Source: Pseudoclavibacter terrae (GTDB taxonomy: Bacteria > Actinomycetota > Actinomycetes > Actinomycetales > Microbacteriaceae). Taken from it: 64,000 nt of DNA. The stretch is from the NCBI RefSeq assembly GCF_008831075.1, contig NZ_WBJX01000001.1:354647-418646 (forward strand), written 5' to 3'. The notes under the pieces are model-generated. The model made no database searches. It saw only the letters and a program-made list of their open reading frames with translations, and had not been told where the DNA came from. Positions 1 to 7,519 of the stretch are shown piece by piece. Within the stretch, counting starts at the first letter, position 1. Each line of letters starts with the position of its first letter. A program made the position numbers and the translations under genes.

Positions 1-70
1 CCCCCCGCCGGGGGGCTCTTTTTTGGGGGGGGGGTTGGTCCCCCCCCGCCCCCCCCCCCCCCCCCCCCAC
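1..70. other. Homopolymer-rich window edge
   Basis: The stretch is almost pure runs of C, G and T: a short C6/G6 hairpin (1-15) followed by T6, then G10, then about 19 C interrupted once. A C/G hairpin followed by T6 would fit a plus-strand terminator. The length and purity of the runs are more like an assembly or sequencing artefact at a contig end. It follows the stop codon of the minus-strand permease by about 25 bases. Confidence 0.5.
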
Positions 71-94
71 AACTCTGGGCGGAGGGCCGGGCCG

Positions 95-1150
95 CTACGC
101 GCGCTTGCGCCCGTACAGCGAGATGACGACGAGGATGATGGCGCCGTAGATGAGCTGCTGCACGTTGGACCCGAGGTTCAGCACGGTCACGAGCGTGGCG
201 ACCTGGCCGAGCACCAGCGCGCCGCCGACGGTGCCGACCACCGACCCTCGCCCGCCGAAGATGGATGCGCCGCCCACGACGACCGCGGCGACGGAGGAGA
301 GCAGGTAGCTGTCGCCCATGGTCGCGGAGGCCTGCTGGAAGTAGCCGACGATGACCATGCCGGCGAAGGCGGCGAGCATGCCGGAGATGACGTAGCCGGT
401 GATGCGGATGCGGTCGACGGGCAGGCCGGCGAGCCTGGCCGTCTCGGGGGCCGCGCCGACGAGGAACAGGGAGCGCCCCCATCCGGTGTAGCTGAGGACC
501 AGCTGCAGCACGACCATGAGGACGAGTCCGAGGGGGAGGACGGCGGCCATGGACAGCCCGAAGACGCTGATCTGCGCCGATGTGATGGCGGTGATGAAGT
601 CGGGGATCTGCGTGAGCTCGGAGAAGTTGAACTGCAGCAGGATCACGCCGAACAGGAGGCCGTTCATGGCGATGGTCGTGACGATGGGGGTGAGCCCGAG
701 CTTCGCGATGACGAGCCCGTTGAGGAGGCCGATGACGGCTCCCGCGAGCAGTGCTCCGATGAATGCGCCGAACGGGCCGAGGGGTCCGACCATCGCGAGG
801 AACGACAGTGCGGAGAACGCGATCGTGTTGGGCACGGACAGGTCGATGCCCGCCTGGATGACGGCGAAGGTCTGCCCGAAGGACGCGATGGAGAGGATGA
901 TCGCGAAGGTCGCGGTGCCGATGAGCGATTCGATGGTGATGAGGTTGGGGCGGATGATGCCGCCGATGAGGAACAGCACGAGGAACGCGACGAGCGGCCA
1001 CACGCTGCGGGGGACGCGAGCGAGCAGCGACTTGGACGGCGAGTACTCGACCTCGTGCTCGGCGCCGCCAGCCGCCCCCGGGCCGGTGCCCGAGTCTCCG
1101 GCGCCGGATGCCCCGGTGCCGCCGACTGCGGCCGGAACTGTTGCGGTCAT
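95..1150 (-). CDS. Sugar ABC transporter permease (BPD_transp_2 family), second of pair
   Basis: Inner-membrane permease of a carbohydrate ABC importer, 351 aa. After a hydrophilic 45-residue N-terminus rich in Gly/Ala, about nine to ten hydrophobic segments follow. The RbsC-type signature is visible in 'DSYLLSSVAAVVVGGASIFG' near residue 270, the cytoplasmic loop that contacts the ATPase. ATG at 1150 overlaps the stop of the preceding permease by four bases, so translation is probably coupled. It is the last visible gene of a binding protein-ATPase-permease-permease operon. Two different permeases imply a heterodimeric channel, as in AI-2, rhamnose or erythritol type importers. The sugar cannot be told from sequence. 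Confidence 0.9.
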   Translation of the reverse strand: MTATVPAAVGGTGASGAGDSGTGPGAAGGAEHEVEYSPSKSLLARVPRSVWPLVAFLVLFLIGGIIRPNLITIESLIGTATFAIILSIASFGQTFAVIQAGIDLSVPNTIAFSALSFLAMVGPLGPFGAFIGALLAGAVIGLLNGLVIAKLGLTPIVTTIAMNGLLFGVILLQFNFSELTQIPDFITAITSAQISVFGLSMAAVLPLGLVLMVVLQLVLSYTGWGRSLFLVGAAPETARLAGLPVDRIRITGYVISGMLAAFAGMVIVGYFQQASATMGDSYLLSSVAAVVVGGASIFGGRGSVVGTVGGALVLGQVATLVTVLNLGSNVQQLIYGAIILVVISLYGRKRA

Positions 1151-2166
1151 GACCGTGCTCCCTTCCGAGCGAACGACACCTTGCGCCACACGACGGGGAT
1201 GCCCACGACGGAGACGATGATGAGCGCCGAGATGACGTACTGCCAGTACGAGTTGATGCCTGCGAAGAAGAGCAGGTTGCCGATGAGCCCGAGGGTGATG
1301 CCGGCGAGGATGGTGCCGATGATGCTGCCGCGTCCGCCCGTGAAGCTGGCGCCGGCGAGGGCGACGGCGGCGATCGAGGAGAGCAGGTAGGGGTCGCCGC
1401 TTCGCGGGTCGCCGGTCATGGTGGAGCCGGCGAGCATGATGGCGCCCGTTGCGGTGAGGACGCCCGCGATGCCGAAGGCGGCGAGCTTCGTGAGGCGGGA
1501 GTTGAGGCCTGCCGCGCGGATGCTGTCCATGTTCGAGCCGACGCCGTAGATGTGCCGGCCGAGGGCGGTGCGCTGCAGGATGAACCAGAGCAGCACGGCG
1601 ATGAGGGTGAGCCAGACGAGCGCCACGGGAACGAACGGGATGGCTTCGCCGCTGGTCGCGAGGTGGAACTCGGTGGTGATGTTCCCTCCAGGCCGGTCCA
1701 TGACCTCGCGGGCGAGGGAGCCGAAGATGAAGGCGCTCGCGAGGGTGACGGCGATCGCGGGGAGTCCGCCGTAGGAGACGAGGAAGCCGTTGAAGAGGCC
1801 GCAGGCGAGTCCGGTCGCGAGCCCCATGAGCACCGCGATGGGGACGGGGACCAGCTCGGTCTGCGCCGCGAACACGACGTTCGAGAGGCTCATGATCGCG
1901 CCGATGGAGATGTCGATGCCGCCGACGAGCACGATGAGCAGCTGCCCGAGCGCGACGAACGCGAGCGGCACGACGAGGTTCGCGGCGGTCTGCAGCTGGA
2001 ACCTCGTGAGCAGCTCCGGGTTGATGATGATGTAGACGATCAGGAACACGACGAACGCGGCTGCTGGCGCGAACGCGCCTTCGCGTCGAAGCCTGACGAG
2101 TCCCTGCCGCTTCGCGACGGCCCGGGTGACGGGGGCCGCCGGGGGCGGGGTGACGGTGGCGGTCAT
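1147..2166 (-). CDS. Sugar ABC transporter permease (BPD_transp_2 family), first of pair
   Basis: Partner permease of the same carbohydrate importer, 339 aa. A short Pro/Ala-rich N-terminus is followed by eight to ten membrane segments. Characteristic motifs are 'LVGGIDISIGAIMSLSNVV' near residue 80 and 'GDPYLLSSIAAVALAGASFT' near residue 260, both typical of the RbsC/XylH family. ATG at 2166 overlaps the ATPase stop (TGA 2163-2165) and its own stop overlaps the next permease start, so three genes are joined by ATGA junctions. It is clearly related to, but diverged from, the downstream permease, which supports a heterodimer rather than a recent duplication. Confidence 0.9.
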   Translation of the reverse strand: MTATVTPPPAAPVTRAVAKRQGLVRLRREGAFAPAAAFVVFLIVYIIINPELLTRFQLQTAANLVVPLAFVALGQLLIVLVGGIDISIGAIMSLSNVVFAAQTELVPVPIAVLMGLATGLACGLFNGFLVSYGGLPAIAVTLASAFIFGSLAREVMDRPGGNITTEFHLATSGEAIPFVPVALVWLTLIAVLLWFILQRTALGRHIYGVGSNMDSIRAAGLNSRLTKLAAFGIAGVLTATGAIMLAGSTMTGDPRSGDPYLLSSIAAVALAGASFTGGRGSIIGTILAGITLGLIGNLLFFAGINSYWQYVISALIIVSVVGIPVVWRKVSFARKGARS

Positions 2167-3809
2167 CTGCTGCTCCTCGTGGTGGTGTGTCGTGCCGCCT
2201 CTTCCAGCTCGGCGGCCGAGACGGTCTGGATGCTGCCCGTCGCGCCGACTGCGGCACCGACGATCGCATCCGCCGTCAGTCGTTCGCCCGCGAGTTCGTC
2301 GGTGACCTGCCCGTTGTAGAGCACGAGCACCCGGTGGCAGACGTGTACGAGCTCCTCGACCTCGGTCGAGAACCAGAGCACGCCGACGCCCTGCTTCGCG
2401 AGGTCGACGATCGCGCCGTACAGCTCCTGCTTGGCGCGCACGTCGATGCCGCGTGTGGGGTCGTGGAGCAGGATGACCGATCGGGAGCGGTTCATCCACC
2501 TGCCGAAGACGAGCTTCTGCTGGTTGCCGCCGGACAGTGAGCCTGCCGCTTCGAGCGGGCCGCGCGTGCGCACGGAGAGGGCGGCGAGTACGCCGTCGAG
2601 CCAGCCGCGCTCGCGGCGGAGGCGCGGCTTCCCGCCGAGCTGCCAGGCCTTGAACCAGGGGGCGAGGAGGTTCTCGCCGACACCGAGCTCGAGCGCGAGG
2701 CCTTCCTTCTTGCGGTCTTCCGGCACGTAGCCGAGGCCACGCCGCACGCCCCGCACGGGGGTGAGGCGGGAGACGGGGTCGCCGTCGATCGTCCACGAGT
2801 CGGCGGTGGCGGCGGATGCGCCGAACAGGGTGCGCAGGAGCTCGGCTTGGCCGTGCCCCGCGAGCCCGCCGATGCCGACGATCTCGCCGGCGCCGATCGT
2901 GAGGGAGATGCCGTGCACGCCCTCGGCGCGCAACCCCTCGACCTCGAGGACGTCGCCGTCGTCGGTGCGCGCTGGCGGGTCCGGGAAGAACCGTTCGGCC
3001 TTGCGGCCCGCCATGAGGGAGATGAGCTCGTCGTCGGTCCAGGAGCCGCGCGAGAACTCGCCGGCGAGGCCGCCGTCGCGCAGCACGATGCCGCGGTCGG
3101 CGATCTCGGCGATCTCGCCGAGGCGGTGCGACACGTAGATGACGCTGCCGCCACGCGCCGTGAGCTCGCGGATGCGCGCGAACAGCCACTCGACGCCGGG
3201 GGGAGTGAGCGCCGACGACGCCTCGTCGAGGATGAGCAGCTTGGGCTCGCCGGCGAAGGCGCGGGCGATTTCGACGAGCTGCCGGTTGGCGAGCGACAGG
3301 TCGGAGACCAGCGCTCGCGGGTCGATCTGCGACAGTTCTAGCGACTCGAGCAGTGTGCTCGCGGCCGTGATGGCTTTCTTCTGCGAGAAGCCGCGGAGCG
3401 GCGCCCCGTCGGGGAGGCTGAGGTTCTCGGCGACGGTCCACTCGGGGACGAGCGCGAGCTCCTGGAACGCGCAGCGCACGCCCGAGCGGCGCGAGAGGCG
3501 CACGCTGCCGGACGCGAGCGGTGCATCCTCGACCGTGATCGTGCCGGAGGTCGGGGTGACGGCGCCCGCCAGCATCTTCGCGACCGTGCTCTTGCCCGCG
3601 CCGTTCTCGCCCACGAGGGCCAGCACCTCGCCTGGGTGGCAGACGAAGCTCACCCCCTGCACGGCCTTGACCGGGCCGTAGCTCTTCACCAGGTCGGTGG
3701 CGACGAGGAGCGGCTCGATGCTCTGCGCCTGCCCGGTCGCTGTTGGCCTTGGCGCGGCGGCGGGGTGCACCGCGTCCGGTGCCGCCGCGCCCACTTCACT
3801 TGCATTCAT
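2163..3809 (-). CDS. Sugar ABC transporter ATP-binding protein, two nucleotide-binding domains (RbsA/XylG-like)
   Basis: Energises the sugar importer, 548 aa with two ABC domains in tandem. Domain 1 has Walker A 'GENGAGKST' (near residue 70), a degenerate signature 'LSLANRQLVEIA' and Walker B 'LLILDEASSAL'. Domain 2 lacks a proper Walker A ('GGLAGHGQAE') but keeps signature 'SLSGGNQQKLVFGRWM' and 'VILLHDPTRGIDV'. This asymmetry is normal for the family. ATG at 3809 was chosen over an upstream alternative because homologous sequence begins after about 30 residues. A strong hairpin at 3852-3876 separates it from the binding-protein gene, which may allow lower expression of the ATPase than of the binding protein. 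Confidence 0.93.
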   Translation of the reverse strand: MNASEVGAAAPDAVHPAAAPRPTATGQAQSIEPLLVATDLVKSYGPVKAVQGVSFVCHPGEVLALVGENGAGKSTVAKMLAGAVTPTSGTITVEDAPLASGSVRLSRRSGVRCAFQELALVPEWTVAENLSLPDGAPLRGFSQKKAITAASTLLESLELSQIDPRALVSDLSLANRQLVEIARAFAGEPKLLILDEASSALTPPGVEWLFARIRELTARGGSVIYVSHRLGEIAEIADRGIVLRDGGLAGEFSRGSWTDDELISLMAGRKAERFFPDPPARTDDGDVLEVEGLRAEGVHGISLTIGAGEIVGIGGLAGHGQAELLRTLFGASAATADSWTIDGDPVSRLTPVRGVRRGLGYVPEDRKKEGLALELGVGENLLAPWFKAWQLGGKPRLRRERGWLDGVLAALSVRTRGPLEAAGSLSGGNQQKLVFGRWMNRSRSVILLHDPTRGIDVRAKQELYGAIVDLAKQGVGVLWFSTEVEELVHVCHRVLVLYNGQVTDELAGERLTADAIVGAAVGATGSIQTVSAAELEEAARHTTTRSSR

Positions 3810-3851
3810 GACTCGATGTGTCCTCGCTGATCGATGCGACTGGGAGCAGGT

Positions 3852-3876
3852 GGTGGCCCTGCCGAGCAGGGCCACC
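3852..3876 (-). terminator. Intergenic hairpin between binding-protein and ATPase genes
   Basis: Perfect 11-bp stem (GGTGGCCCTGC, loop CGA, GCAGGGCCACC) just after the stop codon of the binding-protein gene. There is no T-run after it, so it is more likely an mRNA-stabilising or attenuating hairpin than a full terminator. Such hairpins are common after the first gene of ABC import operons and raise binding-protein yield relative to the membrane parts. Confidence 0.6.
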
Positions 3877-3884
3877 GGTGCCGG

Positions 3885-4967
3885 CTAGGAGCCGGAGTAG
3901 TACTCCATGACGTCCTCGAGCTTCAGGTCGAGGCCGGGGAAGTCGTAGCCCAGCTGGAAGTTCGCGGGGCGATCCTCGAGGCAGTAGTCGGCGGCGTTCT
4001 CGGTGGTGATCTCGAGCGGCGGGAAGAACTGCTCGCGCTCGATCTCCTCGCCGTCGAGGAGCTTCACGGCCTGCTCGAGGCCCTTGGCGTAGATCGCCGG
4101 CTGGCCGAAGATCATGTTGCCCGAGTAGCCCTCTGGCCCGTACTCGACGAGCGCGCACGCCTCGCCGTTGTAGCCGGAGCCTCCGACTGTCGGAACGAAG
4201 GGAACGCCCGCGGCCTTGTAGGCCTCAGCGACGCCCTGGCCGCCGGTCAGGAACGAGTAGACGCCGCCGATGTCGGGGTTGGAGCGGAGGATGTTCGCCA
4301 TCGACTCCTGCGCGGTGGCCTCGTTCCAGCCGTTGGTGTCCTGCGCGACGACGGATGCGCCGCCGGCTTCGAGCGCCTCGATGACGCCGGGCATGGAACC
4401 CTCGTTGAGGGGGACGCCGGCGAGGCCCTCGAGCACCGCGACATCCTTGTTGTCGGTGAGGTTCTCGAGCAGCCACTCGGCGCCGATGGTTCCGGCGCTC
4501 GCCCAGTCGGTCGAGACCGTGTAGACGTCCTCGCTCTCGTAGGGGCCGCCGTTGGCGATGACGGGGATGCCCTGCGCGGTGGCCTGCGCGATGGCGGGGT
4601 CTGCGCCGCTGGAGGAGGCGGGGTCGAAGAGGATGAGGTCGACGCCGTCGGCGATGAGGTTCTGCATGGCGGCGTTCTGCTGGGCCGCGTCGTTGTCGTC
4701 GGTGCGGACGATCTTCAGCTCGACCTTGTCGACGTACTCGGGGGAGTTGGCGAGGGCCTGCAGCGAGGCGAGGCCCATCTCGCGCCAGGCCTGGCCGCCG
4801 AGGGGCTGCTGGAAGCCGATGACGAACTTGCCGTCCTCGCCGCCTGCGGAACCGCCGCCGCCTTCAGCTGGCGCGCTGGTGCATCCGGCGAGGAGGACCA
4901 CGGCCGAGGCCGCGGCGACGAGTGCTGAACCCATCCTGAAGCGCGATGTGGGTCGACGAGAGTGCAT
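3885..4967 (-). CDS. Sugar ABC transporter substrate-binding lipoprotein (periplasmic-binding-protein type 1)
   Basis: Extracellular binding lipoprotein of the importer, 360 aa. The signal peptide has a basic N-region, hydrophobic core 'SALVAAASAVVLL' and lipobox 'LAGC' with the lipidated Cys at about residue 28, followed by a Gly/Ser linker. The body has the two-lobe Peripla_BP_4 pattern ('VIGFQQPLGGQAWREMGLAS', 'LIADGVDLILFDPAS'). ATG at 4967 is preceded by a good ribosome site (AAAGGAG). First gene of the operon, about 115 bp downstream of a LacI-type palindrome at 5082-5107. No regulator or catabolic gene is adjacent in the window, so the substrate is unknown. An aldose or polyol is likely from the family. 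Confidence 0.93.
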   Translation of the reverse strand: MHSRRPTSRFRMGSALVAAASAVVLLAGCTSAPAEGGGGSAGGEDGKFVIGFQQPLGGQAWREMGLASLQALANSPEYVDKVELKIVRTDDNDAAQQNAAMQNLIADGVDLILFDPASSSGADPAIAQATAQGIPVIANGGPYESEDVYTVSTDWASAGTIGAEWLLENLTDNKDVAVLEGLAGVPLNEGSMPGVIEALEAGGASVVAQDTNGWNEATAQESMANILRSNPDIGGVYSFLTGGQGVAEAYKAAGVPFVPTVGGSGYNGEACALVEYGPEGYSGNMIFGQPAIYAKGLEQAVKLLDGEEIEREQFFPPLEITTENAADYCLEDRPANFQLGYDFPGLDLKLEDVMEYYSGS

Positions 4968-5081
4968 GATTTCTCCTTTGAAATCTGGCGGGTGCTGCTG
5001 GCGATGGAGGTGTATGGGGTTGGCCGTCTGAGGGAGGTCAGGGGCTGATCGCCAGCTTGCTTCGTGACACTAGCCCAAAAA

Positions 5082-5107
5082 TGGCAGCGCTACCAGTAGC
5101 GCTGCCA
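5082..5107 (-). promoter_or_regulatory. Putative LacI-family operator upstream of sugar ABC operon
   Basis: Perfect inverted repeat: arm TGGCAGCGCTAC (5082-5093), two-base centre, arm GTAGCGCTGCCA (5096-5107). Each half itself contains the AGCGCT core that LacI-family proteins favour, 12 bp apart, so it can be read as two overlapping operators (TGGCAGCGCTACCA and its neighbour). It lies 115 bp upstream of the binding-protein start, where a promoter is expected. A possible -10 (TAGTGT on the minus strand, near 5067-5072) would place the operator over the -35 region. The regulator is not in the window. Confidence 0.7.
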
Positions 5108-5170
5108 AATTGGGTCGGGATGGTGACCCGGAGCGGGTGGCCGTGCCTCGGAGGCCCGCGGCGGAGACCG

Positions 5171-5422
5171 CCACGCGGCTCTGCCAGTGCGCCACTCGGC
5201 TCTGCCGGTGCGCCACTCGGCTCTGCCGGTGCGCCACTCGGCTCTGCCAGTGCGCCACCCGCTCTGCCGGTGCGCCACGGGGCTCTGCTCGTGCGCCTCG
5301 CGGCTCTGCTCGTGCGCCTCGCGGCTCTGCCAGTGCGCCACTCGGCTCTGCCAGTGCGCACACCCGGCTCTGCCGGTGCGCCATCCGCTATGCCGGTGCG
5401 CACCCGCTCTGCCGGTGCGCAC
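5171..5422. repeat. 21-bp tandem repeat array, about 12 copies
   Basis: Head-to-tail copies of a unit close to GGCTCTGCCGGTGCGCCACT, 20-22 bases long, with substitutions at a few fixed places (CCGG/CCAG/CTCG, CACT/CACC/CTCG). Because the dominant period is a multiple of three, several reading frames stay open on both strands and give spurious repetitive ORFs (7-residue units such as WRTGRAE on the minus strand). No spacer-like unique segments exist between units, so it is not CRISPR. It lies in a gene-free stretch between the sugar operon promoter and the next gene. Confidence 0.85.
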
Positions 5423-5492
5423 ACCTGCGGCGAATGCATGGTCGTGCGGTCGGGGGCATGCATTTGTCATGGGTTTGTCGTTTGGCCGCGCG

Positions 5493-5604
5493 GCCCCATC
5501 GCTGCCAGCGAAGTGGCCCCTTTGGGGTTCCCATTCGGGCCATTTGGCTGGCTGCGATCAGCCGCGTCGTGGGGGTGGGGCCATTTGGCTGGCAGCGATG
5601 GGGC
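5493..5604. repeat. Triple intergenic repeat with 17-bp perfect inverted ends
   Basis: GCCCCATCGCTGCCAGC at 5493-5509 is perfectly inverted at 5588-5604. A third, imperfect copy in the direct orientation of the latter begins near 5537 (GGGCCATTTGGCTGGC followed by TGCGAT). So the same roughly 25-base element (GGGCCATTTGGCTGGCAGCG plus ATGGGG) occurs three times within 115 bases, once inverted. The outer arms could fold into a long hairpin. No gene is seen in 5423-5713. Function unknown. Confidence 0.7.
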
Positions 5605-5713
5605 TGCGGGCTGCGGGCTGCGGACATCAACCTCACGCCCAACCTCGTCGCTCAGGAGTGCTGAGCGGCGCTGAGGAGTGCTGAGTAGTCTGGCCGCAAC
5701 GAGGGGATGCGAC

Positions 5714-6481
5714 GTGAGATCACGTGCTGGAATTTCAGGGGCCGTCGGCGCGCAGCTGCGGGAACGGCGCGACGAGACGCTTGCGCGGCGTGCGGTGCTG
5801 CTCGGTGGCGGAGCGGATGCGCCCGCCGAGCCGGGCGCGAAGCCCGGCAGCGCGGCATCCGCTGCCGAAGCGTCGGGCACGGAGACCGCGTCCGCTGGCG
5901 AGGCATGCGCTGCAGCATCCCGCCACGACTGGGTCGCGCAGCCGATGCACTCCGACGCAGCGATTCGAGCGCAGACGGGGCAGGGCTGGGATGACTGGAT
6001 CGACGCGATCGACGCCGGTGTGGGGCGCGACGCCGCGCATCCGCAGATCGTCGAGTGGGTCATGGCCAACTCCGAGCAGAACGGCTGGTGGAGCCAGGGC
6101 ATTGCGGTCAGCTTCGAGCGGATGACGGGCCGGCGCCTCGCCGGGCAGATGCCAGACGGCACGTTCACCGCCAACCGCTCGCGCACGCTTCCTGTTGACC
6201 GCGAGGTGCTTCGCTCGCTCATCGCCGACGACGAGAACCGGGATGCGCTGCTCGGCTTCGAGACGGAGTTCCGGTCGAAGGTCGCGTCGAAGACCTACAA
6301 GGTGCTGATTGCATGTGACGGGGAGTCGATCGGCGGGCTGCTGTTCACGTTCGACGCCCCCGCGGATGGCCGTACCAAGCTCGCCATCATGCACGAGAAG
6401 CTGCAGGTGCTCGACGAGATCGAGCTCTGGAAGGCCTATTGGGGCGATTGGCTCGACGCGCTCGAGGGGGCGCTGGTCTGA
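5714..6481 (+). CDS. DUF4287/SRPBCC-like hypothetical protein
   Basis: Predicted cytosolic protein, 255 aa. GTG at 5714 was chosen because a GAGGGG ribosome site lies seven bases upstream; an upstream in-frame GTG at 5678 lacks one. Residues about 10-75 are low-complexity Ala/Gly/Glu. The conserved part starts around residue 90 with 'GQGWDDWIDAIDAG', continues through 'HPQIVEWVMANSEQNGWWSQ' and 'RSRTLPVD', and resembles DUF4287-type domains followed by a helix-grip (AHSA1/SRPBCC-like) tail. The exact biochemical role of these proteins is not known. It stands alone, convergent with the next genes. Family assignment is from pattern memory only. Confidence 0.65.
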   Translation: MRSRAGISGAVGAQLRERRDETLARRAVLLGGGADAPAEPGAKPGSAASAAEASGTETASAGEACAAASRHDWVAQPMHSDAAIRAQTGQGWDDWIDAIDAGVGRDAAHPQIVEWVMANSEQNGWWSQGIAVSFERMTGRRLAGQMPDGTFTANRSRTLPVDREVLRSLIADDENRDALLGFETEFRSKVASKTYKVLIACDGESIGGLLFTFDAPADGRTKLAIMHEKLQVLDEIELWKAYWGDWLDALEGALV

Positions 6482-6541
6482 CGCGGCCGTCCTCGGAACC
6501 GCCGCGCACGCGCGCCATCCGCCCGCAAACATGCGGCAGAC

Positions 6542-6567
6542 GCATCTTCGTGACGTCGGAAAGATGC
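6542..6567. terminator. Possible terminator hairpin between convergent genes
   Basis: GCATCTT (6542-6548) pairs with AAGATGC (6561-6567) around a 12-base loop that is itself partly self-complementary. It lies between the ends of two convergent genes (6481 and 6641), where a bidirectional terminator is expected. No T-run is present. Confidence 0.4.
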
Positions 6568-6640
6568 ATTCGCCGTGCGGATGCACGCGCGGGTTGACGC
6601 TGGCGGCGTGCGCCAGCGACAGCACGGCGCAGCCCGCACC

Positions 6641-7519
6641 TCACGCGCCGAAGGGGAACGGCGGCGTATGCGCTTGGTACGACTCGATCCGGTCTGGATG
6701 CTCGCGGGCGATCAAGATGCGGCGCTCGTCTCCGGGGCTCGCGGGGTCGTAGATGACGGTGACCTGGTCGCCGAACCCGGGCAGTGAGTCCTCGTGGAAC
6801 AGGCCCCATGGTGTGGTCCAGCGGGTCTGCCCGCGGTGGTCGGTGAACCGGATCGTCCAGCGGCTGACGACGCGCGCGCTCTCGCGCGGACGCTCGACGC
6901 CCTGCGTGACGACGCCGGATGTTCGCGTCCCGCTCGCGAACATCGTCTCGAACGTCGACTCCGTGCGACGGTCGCGCCGACCGCGGGCGACGCGCCGCCA
7001 CACCGAGAGAGCGAGCAGGACGGTGAGCGCGACGGGCATCGCCCAGGGGAGAACGGTGAGCGTCCACGGTGAGTCGTCGACGACGGGAGTCCCGTCTTCA
7101 TTCAGAAACAGGACGAGGGGTTTCACGCTCGTTCCGGCAATCAGGGCTGCGAGCGACGCCCACGCGCCAACCGCGGCGCCCGCGAACCAGATTGGCTGCC
7201 CGTCTGCCAGGGCGCGTGTGAAGTCCGACGCGCCGGTGTAGGTGCGACGCCCGGCGGCCTGCGCGATGAGGAATCCGAGCGACACGAAGATGCCCACCGG
7301 CATGAGCAGTGGCATGAGCGCGAGCACCGGGAAGCCGCTGCCGCGCTCGATCTGCTCGATCGCGAACAGCGAGCTGAGCCCGACGGCGGCGAGGAACCCG
7401 CCGACGGCGAGCCCCGCGTCGAGCGTCAGCAGCACTGCGAGCGCGCCTGGGCTGCCGACCCGGCGCGCCTTCACCGCGGCCCGTTGCGCGTGCGTCCGGG
7501 CCGGGTCGACGGTGCTCAT
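6641..7519 (-). CDS. Membrane protein with C-terminal DUF3592-like domain (paralog 2)
   Basis: Predicted inner-membrane protein, 292 aa. Four hydrophobic segments are visible (about residues 25-50, 64-88, 112-135, 155-175). A basic segment follows, then a soluble C-terminal domain with 'TSGVVTQGVERPRESARVVS', 'WTIRFTDHRGQTRW' and 'VTVIYDPASPGDERRILI'. That last piece matches the DUF3592 style (a conserved DP near 'P...RI'). Start ATG at 7519 overlaps the stop of the upstream paralog (ATGA), so the two are co-translated. The function of DUF3592 proteins is unknown. Confidence 0.75.
   Translation of the reverse strand: MSTVDPARTHAQRAAVKARRVGSPGALAVLLTLDAGLAVGGFLAAVGLSSLFAIEQIERGSGFPVLALMPLLMPVGIFVSLGFLIAQAAGRRTYTGASDFTRALADGQPIWFAGAAVGAWASLAALIAGTSVKPLVLFLNEDGTPVVDDSPWTLTVLPWAMPVALTVLLALSVWRRVARGRRDRRTESTFETMFASGTRTSGVVTQGVERPRESARVVSRWTIRFTDHRGQTRWTTPWGLFHEDSLPGFGDQVTVIYDPASPGDERRILIAREHPDRIESYQAHTPPFPFGA

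Noticed and set aside
23-1390. 455-codon plus-strand frame rich in Asp, Glu and Gly
   Set aside because: Antisense shadow of the permease genes with no ribosome site or domain pattern.
5171-5422. Possible CRISPR array from regularly spaced repeats
   Set aside because: Units abut each other with no unique spacers, and no cas genes are present.
5070-5470. Repetitive peptides encoded by the 21-bp array as real small proteins
   Set aside because: Open frames on both strands arise simply because the dominant period is divisible by three, and none has a ribosome site with a conserved start.
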